Assembly (NCBI GenBank): GCA_036346405.1
Contig: CM070568.1
Span: 2,920,221 to 2,984,220 of the forward strand
Length of the DNA stretch: 64,000 nt
Origin: Phyllostachys edulis
Lineage: Eukaryota; Streptophyta; Magnoliopsida; Poales; Poaceae
Direction of reading: 5' to 3'
Shown here: positions 11,047 through 22,444 of the stretch, one piece after another
Position numbering within the stretch: position 1 is the first letter of the stretch
Layout of the letters: the number at the start of each line of letters is the position of its first letter
The notes under the pieces: model-generated
Seen by the model: only the letters and a program-made list of their open reading frames with translations
What the model was told of the DNA's origin: nothing
Database searches by the model: none
Program-made: the position numbers and the translations under genes

Positions 11047-13298
11047 ATGGCATCATATCGAGATCGATTCTCAAGTAAGCCACCATATTTCGATGGATCG
11101 GACTACATCTATTAGAAGACACGCATGGAGGTCTTTCTGCAAGCACAAGGTAATGTCATCTGGCAAAAAGTTGAAAATCCTTATGAGGTGCCTGCTGTTA
11201 TTACAAATAACAATATTGCTGATGTTGAAGCAAATGCTAAGGCTAGAAATATTTTGTTGCAAGGTTTAAGTAGGAATGAGTTTGTTAGAATTGCTAATAT
11301 AAAATCTGCTAACAAAATTTGGACAACACTTGCTGATTATCATGAAGGTTCAAAATCTATTAAAGGTGTTCACAAAATCAATTCAAAAGGAGTATTCTAA
11401 GTTTGAGATGAAACCGGAGAATCAGAGATGCACTTTTGATCGCTTCAATAAAATCATTAGTGATTTGCAACTGTCGATGTGATTTATTCTGATTCTGACA
11501 ATGCTAGACAGATTTTGAATGCTTTGGATATGTCTGTTTGGGAGGTCCTAGTCACTACAATCAATCACTTTGTTAATATAGAAACACTTACATTAAATGA
11601 TCTTTATTCCAAGATGAAAACACATGAGATTGATATTTTGGCCAGAATAAATAAGTCAAATTCTTTGGGTTTAGTGACTAACCAAACTGACAGTTCATCA
11701 AGTCCTTCTAGTTTCTCCTTGAGTACTATTTCAGATTAATAATTGAGGAGATACGGTAAGAACAAATTTTGTACTCTTCTCAAACAGGTGACTAAAGCAA
11801 TCAATAATGTCGAGCAAGGAGAAGAGGAGGTCCAATCAGATGCTTTGAATATGGTGAGCCAAACCACATAAAAGTAAATTGTCCCAAGTCGAGAGGAAAA
11901 AGCCAAGGAGGACAAAGCACCAACCGACGTTGAAACTTCAAATTTGATTCAAGCAAAAAGCAAAATTATCGAAGTCACAACAAGGTGCTTTCACTCTTGA
12001 GGAGATTGGGCTAAGTGATATTGATTCGCATAAATGACAACGAGGATGATCACAAGAAGGCAAAAGAGGCCGATTTCACAGGATGTGCTTTATGGCAAGT
12101 TGTGAAGAAACTAATGATGATGATGATCTCTACAAAGGACTCGATGAGGTAAAGCCTTCTTATGCCGATTTATCACGCATTGTCTTTGAAATTGACAAAT
12201 GAGCTTAAAAAAAACAAAAAGAAAGCAAAGAAACATGACCTTGTTGTTGATAGCTTGAATTTTGAAATTGATAGACTTAAGGCTGCTATACCTGATGATG
12301 AATCATGTGAATCATGCCAAGTTTTGCATTTTGAATTAAAACTTGTTAGATCAATTCATGCTGAACTTGAAGAGTTAAAAATGGCGCATAACTCATGTGA
12401 TGATAAGCTAAAACTTGCACATGTTGAAATTGAAAAACTAAAGTCTAGCTCAATTTGTTTAGAGCCAAGTACTATGAATGCTCAAATTAAAACTTGCTCT
12501 AATTGTGAACTGCTAGAAGCTAGGCTTAAGACATCTCAGGAATCCATACAACAAATGCTTTATCATGAGACACTTTCTTGCACTAATTGTCCCAAACTCA
12601 CAATTGAGATAGAGGCTTTGACTAGACAATTAAATGAATTTGTAAAAAGAAAAGTTGGCTCTGTCTAGTGCTTCTAAGAAAACCGAGAATGGATATGTTA
12701 GTGCAATAATCTGGTCCTAAATTGGCTAAAGAAAATGAATACCTTAAAGACACTTTAGAGAGGTTTTCTTTTGGCAAGAAAAATCTGAACATGATTCTAG
12801 ACAGATCTAAAGTAAGTACTAAAAGCCAAGGTCTAGGTTTTAATATTGTTGAACATGCCAAGAATCATCCTCCCAAAATTCTTAAGCTTCTAGAACCTGG
12901 AAAGTTTGAAATTGAAACTGAACCTAAACAAGTTTTGTTTAAATCTGCTGGTTTTGCAAAGGATCCTTCTCTCAAAGTGAGTATTGTAAAAAGAAAAACT
13001 GCAATCTCTCATTTAGATAAATATCAATGTACTCACTGTGGAAAAGAAGGACACTTGGTTCAGTTCTGTTTTCGAAAAGCTAAGAAACAAAAGAGAGATA
13101 GGCTAAGAAAAGTTTTTCAAGCTCCTTTTGTTTCCACTAAACAAACTGCTGCAGGATTAGGAGTTTTTGCTCAATCTGACCAAAGGTATACTAAAAACAA
13201 AAATGATTTTGTTGCCCCTACTCGTCGTGTGTCACAGTATTGGGTTCCTAAATCATATCTTACTAAACCCAGTACTGTGAGACCGATATTTACTTAAT
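11047..13298 (+). pseudogene. Copia gag, decayed
   Basis: The ATG at 11047 opens a frame with the Copia gag start (KPPYFDGSDY). A TAG at 11113 then stands where a Trp is expected, and the frame continues with KTRMEVFLQAQG, part of the UBN2-type gag domain, to about 11400. Further gag blocks lie in other frames at 11479-11739 and 12162-12668; the latter is Lys/Glu/Leu-rich and looks like a coiled coil. At 12722-13297 there is a CCHC zinc knuckle (CTHCGKEGHLVQFC, about 13028-13069) for RNA binding. Gag would form the particle that packages the element's RNA. The several frameshifts and the early stop prevent a full product. The ATG was chosen because it closely follows the primer site and leads directly into the conserved block. 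Confidence 0.85.
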
Positions 13299-13311
13299 GT
13301 AGGTACAACAG

Positions 13312-15778
13312 TTGAGGAAGGGGAACATATGGTTAGTTGATTCAGGATGTTCTAGGCATATGACTGGTGATTCAAAATGGTTCTCCTCCCTCACTAAGGC
13401 ATCCATTGATGAACTGATTACATTTGGGGATGCTTCAACTGGAATTGTGATGGCAAAAAGTACTATGCGTATTAATGATAAGTTCATTCTAAAAGATGTT
13501 GCTTTGGTAAGTAAATTGAAATACAACTTGCTTTGGGTTTCACAATTGATAGAAGAAAATCTTGAGGTAAGCTTTAAGAAATATGCTTGCAGGGTTTTAG
13601 ATGCCTCTAGAGATCTTGTCTTTAATATCACTCGATTAGGGAGAGTTTTTAAAGCTGATTTTAATCATTCCTTCTCACCTAATGTTAGATGTTTGGTAGC
13701 TTCAATCCGAGATCTTTTCTTTTGGCAATCAGAGACTAGGACATATTGGTTTTGATCATCTTGTTCAATTAGTGGAACTGATCTCATTAGGGGGCTGCCG
13801 AAATTGAAAAGTGAGAAAGATTTGGTTTGTTCTCCCTGTCGACATGGTAAGATGGTTACTGCTCCACATTTTTTTATTTCTATAATCATCACAGATGGCC
13901 CTGGACAATTGTTGCATACGGACACTGTAGGTCCCTCAAGAGTTCAATCTGTTGGTGGTACACAAGTTCAGGGGGAGTCTGAAAGCATATTCCTTAATGA
14001 AGAAGATGATCTTGATTTTGGTAATGACTTTTCTCCCATGCCATCAACCTCAAGATCAAGCTCCTACTATCGCATTGCGCCACCACAAGTGGATGTTCAA
14101 AATATTAAAGACAGATTCGTAACCTTTCGCACCTTTGAGGATTCAATGATTTCATCCTCCGTAATCGATGATTGGTGATATTCATGAAAGGGTAACACGC
14201 TCTAAGTTTACTTCTCCCGACTCACATGCTCATTCTCGCTTTTGTTGCCTCCTTTGAGCCTAATGATGTAAGTCACGCTTTATCCGATGAGTCTTGGATC
14301 AATGCCATGTATGAAGAATTAGAAAACTTTGAGCGTAATACAGTCTGGACCTTAGTTGAACCTCCTCATGGACGTAATGTAATTGGAACTAAATGGGTTT
14401 TCAACAATAAACAAAGTGAGGATGGTGTTGTTGTGAGAAATAATGCTAGACTTGTTGCTCAAGGATTTTCTCAGGTGGAGGGTCTTGATTTTGGTGAAAC
14501 TTTTGCTCTTGTAGCCAGACTTGAAGCAATTAGAATTCTTTTGGCCTTTGCTACATCTAAAGGATTCAAATTGTTTCAAATGGATGTTAAAAGTGCTTTT
14601 CTAAATGGCTACATTGAGAAAGAAGTTTATGTTAAGCAACCACCTGGTTTTGAAAATCTCAAGTTTCCTAATCATGTCTACAAACTCTCAAAAGCTTTGT
14701 ATGGTTTGAAGCAAGCTCCTCGAGCTTGGTATGAGAGGCTTAAGCTGTTTTTGCTAAAAAATGATTTTCAAATGGGAAAGGTAGACAAAACTCTTTTCAC
14801 TTTTAAACATGGCAATGATCTATTACTTGTTCAGATTTATGTAGATGATATCATCTTTGGGGGCTCCTCTCATGCTTTGGTTTCCAAGTTTTCAGATACT
14901 ATGAGCAGGGAGTTTGAGATGAGTATGATGGGAGAGTTAACTTACTTCTTAGGGTGCAAGTAAAATGCACCAAGCAAGGCAATTTCGTGCATCAAACCAA
15001 GTATACTAAAGACTTGCTTAGGCGTTTTGACATGGCAACTTGCAAACCCATCTCTACACCAATAGGGTCTACAACCGTTTTGACCCGATGAAGAAGGTGA
15101 GGTTGTGGATCAAAAGAATACAGAGTATGATTGGTTCTCTACTCTACTTGACTCGCTTCAAGACCGGATATACACTTTGTCAGATGCTTATGCGCCGATT
15201 TCAAGCTTCACCTCGTGCTTCTCATCGACAGTCAGAAAAAGAATTCTCGTATCTTCAATCCACTTTAGAATTTGGGCTTTCCTATTCATCTTCATCCTAT
15301 CTTACTTTATGCATACTCCGATAGTGATTTTATGGGTGTAGGATTGATAGAAAAGCACATCCGCACTTGTCACTTTTTAGGCACATCGTTAGTGTCTTGG
15401 TCCTCTAGAAAACAATCTTCTGTTGCTCAATCAACTGCTGAAGCTGAGTATGTTGGTGCTGCTGCTAGTTGCTCTCAAGTCCTTTGGATTGCCTCTACTC
15501 TCAGAGATTTTGGTTTAGAGTTGGGCATTGTTCCTCTTTATTGTGATAACACTAGTGCTATTAACATTGCTAAGAATCCTATGCAACATTCTAGAACCAA
15601 ACACATTGATATCAGATTTCACTTTCTAAGAGATCATGTTGAAAAAGGTGATATTGTTCTTTATTTTATTGAAACTGATTTTCAAATTGCTGATATTTTC
15701 ACTAAGCCGCTTGATACTTCTCGATTTGTTCGTTTGCGGAGTGAATTGGGTGTTGTTCATCCTATGGGCTTATTTTGA
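13312..15778 (+). pseudogene. Copia pol (protease, truncated integrase, RT, RNase H), decayed
   Basis: Protease: WLVDSGCSRHMTG at about 13330-13370. The integrase zinc region follows in shifting frames (ELISLGG..., VCSPCRHGKM) to the start of the core (PGQLLHTDTVG, about 13900-13935). The frame then jumps at about 13965 to sequence normally found after the integrase, so most of the catalytic core is missing. RT: 14226-14963 with GTKWVFNNK, ARLVAQGFSQ, QMDVKSAFLNG, LYGLKQAPRAWY and the YVDD active site (about 14839-14850). RNase H: about 15310-15775, with SRKQSSVAQSTAEAEY and the terminal FTKPLDTSRF block. The region 14964-15310 is frameshifted. Without the integrase core the copy could not integrate by itself. 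The RT and RNase H blocks are the best preserved coding parts of the element. Confidence 0.9.
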
Positions 15779-16858
15779 GGGGGAGTTGTTGGTTAAAATT
15801 TCAGAAGCTTTGATGATTCATTAAGTCCAAGCCATTGAAATAAAAGGAGTAGTAGAGCTTTCTTTATCATTTTTATTCGTGTGCTATGTAGCCTTGATCT
15901 GGACTGGTCTAATAAACTTGCTACATAAATAACTAAAGCATGACATGGCTGAAATCTTTGACTAGTTTGATTATTGGAATCACTTTGTGTTGTTTATTGA
16001 AAAGGATAAGCTAATTTGTGAGTCCTATTTTAAGTCTTGGATTTGAAGCAATAAGGTCCTTCTTTTCAGTCCTGTGTTGCTCACTCAATTTGGCATGTTT
16101 TAAAAGATAAAAGGGTTGAGAAAAAGAATATGAAAAGATGTGTGCTTCAAGCATGCCATGCATAGCTGTGTATCAAACAAAAAAAGGGGGTACATAACAG
16201 TGCTCAAATGACAAGAAGTGTGCTTCAAGCATGCCATACCCAGTTATGTGTTTTTGAAATAAAAAAAATGCACAAAAAGTACTTCATCAAAAGAAGTATG
16301 CTTCAAGCATGCCACCCTGGAAAAGATGTATGCTCCAAGCATGCCACATGCACATAAAAATTGAAAGTGAAGCAAAAGGATGATTCATGAGACTGTAGCT
16401 CATCCAGTTTTTAAAGTTGGTCTTGCTGTTTGGCTTTCACTTTTTGATGACTTCTATTTGTGATCTTATAATCTTTTTAGTCATTATAAATGCTTGTCAT
16501 GAATCTAAATTAATTTATCACTTTGAACTACTTGTCTGGACATTGCTATATGGTATATGCATTTATATGAACTTGTTAGCTCTACTCAACCAAATTGGCT
16601 TGGATAATCCAGTAAATTGACTTGCAAAGCTTCTGGATTTTTACTCTTCATGCTCCTTCACTTTCTGCTCTTGATGATCACATTGCCAAAGGGGGAGAAA
16701 ACTGAGAAAATCTTGCAAAAATTTGATCTTCTAGTGTTAGAGGAAGTCCTTCAGCTGCAGTTCACTTTACTTGGCAGCTTTGACTCTTTGTCACCTCTTT
16801 TCACTCACTCTTCTCTGTTTATTGAAAATATTGTCAATGTAGTCATCAAGGGGGAGAT
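15779..16858 (+). other. Post-pol spacer with two polypurine tracts
   Basis: The pol stop at 15776-15778 overlaps a first purine tract (GAGGGGGAG, about 15777-15785). A second one, AAGGGGGAGA at 16848-16857, directly precedes the right LTR and is the likely plus-strand primer. The 1.08 kb between them has two small hydrophobic frames (16417-16620 and 16617-16886) without recognised similarity. SIRE-type elements can carry an env-like frame here, but I cannot claim one. Confidence 0.6.
16142..16346 (+). repeat. Four-copy TGCTTCAAGCATGCCA repeat in the Copia spacer
   Basis: Copies start at about 16143, 16221, 16299 and 16331 (the last has CTCC). Each contains TGCTT-C-AAGCA, a small palindrome, followed by the self-complementary GCATGC. 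Spacing is 78, 78 and 32 bp. Confidence 0.75.
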
Positions 16859-18681
16859 TGTAAGACCAAGAGGTTTTTGGTCATGATATTTGATGATGAA
16901 CACATTGACAATAAGCTAGACTTAGTCTCAAAGACTTAATGATGAATACATTGTCTCTCGAACTTGTTTGTGCTCTTCAACCGACTTGCATTTGAGTTCT
17001 GTCGCCGCTGAAAATCGCTTCTTGTCGATTATCGGTAGTACCGGTTTTGTACATGCGAACTACCGGCGCGGTATGACCGCGGTGTGCAGCGGTAGTACCG
17101 CAGGTTTTGTTTTCGAACGTGTTTTAGCTCAAATCATTAGATCCTGATCTGGAGCGTCCGCGTGGTAAAAAGGTCTTTGTTTTGAAGTTTTTGAGTTTTT
17201 TCGTGTTTGCGGTAATACCGGCGTTGTTTTCATGGAACTACCGCTTTGCGGTAGTACCGCGAGTAGTTTACAGTAGTACCGCAAGTCATTTTCTCTAGTG
17301 CGTTGTGCTCGGTTCGTTAGATCTTAATCTAACGGCTGATTTTGAGATGAATGTTCGGACCGTCTGAACTCCTCAAGGAATGTGAGCCTTTGATATGAAA
17401 TCTGACGGCTGTTATTGATGTAACGTTCGGACCGTCCGAGATGAAAGCTTTGTGAGCCGTTGATTTGAGATCTAACGAATGAAATCATCTCGGACTTGCT
17501 ACAAGATTTTAAGATCTCGACTATTTGGAAGCACGGTCCGATCGCCAAATCATCTGGGCCGCTTCGTGCTTTTTGCGGTTCGTGAGATGTTTTGCCAAAC
17601 ATTCGCATCACTGATGAACGCGTAGTACTGCGGTTGTCCCAGTAGTACCGGGTGTTAATATGTAATACCGCACTTGGTTTTTCAAAAGAGAAAGCTTCGA
17701 CAGTCATCGTTAAGTCAAAATCGGTAGTACCGCAGCTGTGAAACGGTATGACCGCAGGATGGTAATACTGCAGTTTGAACGGCGGTAGTACCGAACAAAG
17801 GTATGACCGCAATGTTACGGTATGGAAATTCCAGAGAGCTTGTTTTTGGAAGATCTTGAGATTTCCCGATGAGTGGTAGTTCCAGAGAAGCTGAAGATGC
17901 GACTGCGCTGCAGCGGTAGTACCGGATGTATAATGGCGGTAGTTCCGATTATGCTCTGGGAAGTTGCCGTTTTGGGGATTTGACTGAGGATTTGTTAAAT
18001 TCGTGAGCTATATTTTGTTGCATGATGCATGATAGTGTTTATGGGTGTGAGTGAGCTGATGGATGGTCAAGTTGGAGAACTTGTGCCAAGAATTGGTTTC
18101 TTTGATCTGTGCATGTGCAGGTTAGGTGTTGAGGATGAACTACGTTCGGTGACGGGATTGACTCGGACTAGGATAGGGAATCTGAGGTCTTGGAAGTCGT
18201 GGATGTCAAGAGGTGGTTTGGATCGCGCTGAAGCACGTGGAGATCAAGGGGTGCACTCTGGAAGCTATGGGATGGAGTCCTGGAGGCTTACGGCGTGGAG
18301 TTTTGGAAAGACAGATTTGGAAGGAGTTCCAAATCTGGTTGTTTTGATATAGAGTCCGTATTGGTGTCGTGTTGGACATGAATAGGACTCTATTCTATAA
18401 GAAGAGGCAGAGGGTGCGCTTTGCTTGTAGCAGATTTTTGGGTTTTTGATGGTAGCTTGTTTTTACTGTTTTGCTATGGTTTAGAGGTCCTTTGTTTTGG
18501 GGCTTCGAGGGGTGATTGCTGAGAGCCTTGTAGACACAAATCAAGTTTGATATATAAAGTTCAGATTCGTTCAACTTTGGTTCTTGATTTGTCGATCTTG
18601 CTGAGCGCCTAAGTTGGAATTCGGGGGTCAATTCGCTGCAATCATTCAACCCCCCCTTCTGATTGCCATTACGATCCTACA
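16859..18681 (+). repeat. 3' LTR of the Copia element
   Basis: Starts TGTAAGACCAAGAGG after the polypurine tract and ends ...GATCCTACA at 18681, matching the left LTR end at 11023. A pyrimidine-rich segment (CAACCCCCCCTTC) lies just before the end. It contains about 14 GGTAGTACCG-like words. Confidence 0.9.
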
Positions 18682-19249
18682 CCATTCGTTCTTTTTTAAG
18701 ATGTCGTTTAGGAATGCATGCAATCAATCTTTTAGAACTTTGACAGCTAATATGCATAAAAGTATCTAGATTTGTCACGTCAAAACGACGTTACTAGATT
18801 TGTCATAAAAATACCTTCATATCATTATATTTTTAATTAAAAAAATGGACTGACCAGCAGGAAGATTCTTAGGCCAAATATATTAAGAAGGGGATAACAA
18901 GTTCAAGGTACAAGAACAGAGAGAACGCTCTCTAGAAAAATCAACGGAAAAACAGCTAGCAACCTCCAACAGTCGTGCTAAGGTAGCACCAATATATTAC
19001 ACACAGGAGACTAAATAGCTTAAACACATCCGGCAACCTTCCACAAGCAGATCTCCTCCTTGATACTCTAGAGCACATCGGTCACAGGTTGGCAGCGTCC
19101 CTCAAAGATTCTGGCATTACGCTCTTTCCAGATACACCAGTGAACGAGGATGGTCACCGTGTCAAAGTCCCGTCAGAGTGGTTTTGAGATTAACTTCCTC
19201 GTGGTAAGCCACCAATCTTGGGAGCTAGACATCACAACAGAGGGGGTCG

Positions 19250-21940
19250 GGAACTAGATACCACTACATGTCCAGAATCTTGCCTAGACCTCGGTCGAGA
19301 AGGGATAGTCGACGAACAGGTGTTTGCAACTCTCGTCGGGGTGATTGCAAAGAGAACAACACCCAAGATTGGGCCAGCCGTGCCGTTGGAGATTATCGTT
19401 GGTAAGGCACTTCTCATGAATGACCAATCACATAAAAAACTTACATCACGACGGTGCTTTAGATTTCCAGATGCACTTGTAGCAAGCAAAGGTTGTTGAA
19501 GTGGCAAAGATGAGCTAATAGGTAGAACAAGCCGAGTAGCTACTGTCGACCGAGTGCCTCCAGGTAATTTCATCATTCCTGCCGACGTAGAGCGGAGTGC
19601 CGGTGACATTGTCCCACAACTTCAAGTACTACACCAATGCTAGTAGCGATAGGCCCCCCCAGGTCCTTAGTCTAGGAATTGTTGGCGAAAGCCTCTGCAA
19701 CAGACTTGTTCTTTTTTCTAACAAAGGAGAACAGGACCGGGAAAACATCGGCAACTGAGCACCCACCTTCGATCCAGTAATGATGCCAGAAGCACGCGCA
19801 TGTGCTGTCACCCAGCTGAATAGTCGTGGCTGCCCTGAACATGAGAATGATGTTAGCATCTTCGCTGGTCGTCACGCCATGCCATGGATTTGGCTCGGGA
19901 TCCCAGCTGTTCCAGTGCTAGTGAAGGCGGAGCGCGGCATTGAATGATGCCAGATCGTGGATACCTAGCCCCCCACATCGAAGCGGTCTGCAGACCTTCA
20001 ACTAGGCCAGCAAGCAATGACCGCCGCTGATAGAGTCAGACCCCTTCTAAACGAAAGCACGACACTTACAGTTTATTAACTTGATCACCCACTGAGGAAG
20101 CTTGAAGACCATCATGAAGTGAACCAGCAGTGCCATCAAGACAGATCTGGTGAGCATGATGCGCCCACCCGGAGTTAGGGGTTTAGGTTTCCACCCGGCT
20201 AACTTTTTCGAGAACATATCGACGAGCGGTTAAATGTCGCTCTTCCTGAGAGAGCGAATTGAGAGGGGGAGTCCAAGGTATGTGATTGGGAAGCGAAGCC
20301 GTCGACACTGCAACGTGGCTGTGGCTGCCTTCTTGGTCACGTCATCGCAATGAATGGTCATGATGGAGCTCTTGGCCAGGTTGGAGGTGAGACCACATAC
20401 CCTGCCGAAGATGAACAACAACTCCCTCACCACCTCACAATCTTGGGATGAAGGGCTAAAGAAGAGCTCGTCATCATCCGCGTAGATGGAGACACGCGGC
20501 TCCATCACCAGCGCCCGAGGGGGCTTAGCAACCCCCGACATGTGGCCCATCTTGCCATAGCCTGCAGGACGTCCATAGCCATGATGAACAGGGCGGGGGA
20601 GAGCGGGTCCCCTTGTCGCACTCCCCGCACGAAGGACAGGGACGGATCACGACCGTCGTTGAGCAGGATCGATATGGTGGCCGTACAAAGGATGGCGGTG
20701 ATCCAACCGCGCCATCTGCTGCCCAAGACAAGTTGCGCCAGAACACTCAACAAGAACTCTCAGGATAAAGTATCGAAGGCCTTCGTAATATCAATCTTGA
20801 GGAGGACAGCAGGAATTTTCTTCCTATGTAGCGTCACCGTGGCGTTACAGACTAGCTTGAAATTCTCGTGGATATAACGCTTTGTAATGAAGGAAAATTG
20901 CACTAGAGACACCAATTTGCCAATCATGGGGGTGAGTCATAGTAACATTAATTTGGTTATGATCTTAGAGAAGCTATGTATTAAACTGATCGGACGGAAG
21001 TCCTTGACAGCTTCTGGCTCGTCCTTCTTTGGAAGCAGCATAAGGTTGGCGAAGTTGAGCTTGTGAAAGTTTTGAGTATTTCCGCTTTGGAATTTGGCAA
21101 TGGCGTTCAGGAGATCCCCCTTGATGGTTGGACAACAGAGCTTGTAAAACAGCCTGGAGAATTCATTTGGCCCCAATACCTTTTCTGACGGCATCACCAT
21201 GATGGTGGTTCTGACCTCATCCTCCAGGAAGGGGGCTTCAAGAGCAGCAGCTTCAGAGGAGAGGAGGGAAGGCAGGTTGAGCGTATGCGGCATCAACGGG
21301 TGTGCTGTCGATGCTAGAGAGCCCATGATCTCTGTGAAGTAATCTCCCAACATCTCCAACTTGTCCTCTTGGCTCGTGGTGACGCGGCCGCCATGTGAAA
21401 GTCTAGGGATAAGCTTCTTACGGCGCCGCACATTGGCCTTCATGTGGAAGTACTTTGTATTGGTGTCGCCCTCACGGAGGTGCGTGATGCGCGCATGCTG
21501 ACGTTGGCGAATGCACTCCAGAGATGCCAGAGCGAGGCATTTCCCTTTGAGGAGAGCGCGGAGCCTACGCTCGCCGCTAGAGAGAAGGCGATGGTCTTGT
21601 GCTTGATCGAGCCGATGAATGATCTCGAGGGCAATCTGGAGCTGCAGACCGAGGCCACTAAGCTTGTGCTGCCCCCACTATTGCAGTGTCGTGGCCGCCC
21701 AGCACAGCTTGGTGTTAGGAACGATGAACTGATCCTCACTGTGCACTGGCGGCGACCATGCCGTGAGAACAACATCTTGGAAGCCCAGAAAGTCTCGAAG
21801 CGAAAGCGTCTAGCACAGAAAATAGGAGTGTGGTAGTCCAGCATCATCAGGCAGTGATCCGATATCGAGGAACTTAGAGCTTGCAGCTGGCTCGCCGGGT
21901 AGAGGTCATCCCATGAGTTCGAGAAAAAAAAAACCCTGTC
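19250..21940 (-). pseudogene. LINE ORF2, C-terminal half: endonuclease end, RT, zinc-binding tail
   Basis: Reading leftwards from 21940, the end of the endonuclease is marked by SSSISDHCLMMLDY (about 21840-21880), the SDH motif of the EEP fold. Next comes RKKLIPRLSHGGRV and the RT N-terminal part to 20937 (LLPKKDEPEAVKDFRPISL). RT motifs RQGDPLSPALF (about 20595-20640) and YADD followed by ELFFSPS (about 20460-20500) are followed by YLGLPLSIRSLRKSD (about 20230-20290). About 19290-19460 carries the zf-RVT zinc-binding region seen after plant LINE RTs (WSFM, CNHPDESCKHL in a shifted frame). ORF2 would nick the target and copy its own RNA there. Several frameshifts and the insertion make it inactive. 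Confidence 0.85.
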
Positions 21941-21945
21941 CAACT

Positions 21946-22148
21946 TGTCGTAGCTAAAAGGCTAGACAGTGGGTACAGAGTACCCTCTGTACCCTTTGTC
22001 TTGAAGAAGGACCGAAAGGAGAGAAGGGCCGAAGACATTGAATGAGAATGTGTATTGCTTGTGTATGAATGAGAATCCCCCTATTACATGCCCATGAGGC
22101 TTTACTTATAGGGGGCAAGAAGGGACATTTACCTTCTTGCCCCCAGAG

Positions 22149-22187
<39 letters not shown>

Positions 22188-22316
22188 CATTTTGGGTATA
22201 TTTGCCCTAAAACATACTATACAGACTAGGTTTACATATGTACAGCATCCCCGAGGCACACCGGTATTCCCGACGATCCTAGGGTGTGGGGCACCCCTTG
22301 GTTCCCTGCTATGTCA
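21946..22316 (-). repeat. 3' LTR (by transcription direction) of the tandem-repeat LTR element
   Basis: Minus-strand start TGACATAGCAGGG at 22316, end ...GCTACGACA at 21946. It carries a longer GA microsatellite (22151-22185) than its partner. Confidence 0.88.
22151..22185. repeat. (GA)n microsatellite in the left LTR
   Basis: About 17 GA units. The partner LTR has about 11 (28470-28491), so the run changed length after insertion. Confidence 0.9.
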
Positions 22317-22444
22317 ACTCCCTCGTCTGCGTGGTCCGAGGTTGCAAGGACAGGTCCCGTAGTCCCGAGGGGCGAGTAGACGCAATCGTGTCGCCCCTGG
22401 CCCCTCAGGAGTCGGGATAACCCTGGAGAAGTTGGCGCGGAACC

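Larger units (their letters stand above)
9194..18681 (+). mobile_element. Ty1/Copia LTR retrotransposon (SIRE/Maximus-like), inactive
   Basis: Two LTRs (9194-11023 and 16859-18681) share collinear sequence over about 1.8 kb. The left LTR is followed at once by an initiator-Met-tRNA primer site, and a polypurine tract precedes the right LTR. Between them gag, protease, integrase, RT and RNase H occur in Copia order. Long LTRs, a long coiled-coil gag and a spacer after pol fit the SIRE/Maximus lineage. The two LTRs differ by many substitutions and small deletions, and the coding region has stops, frameshifts and a lost integrase core, so this is an old copy. Flanking 5-mers (TGCCT and CCATT) do not match. 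Confidence 0.92.
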
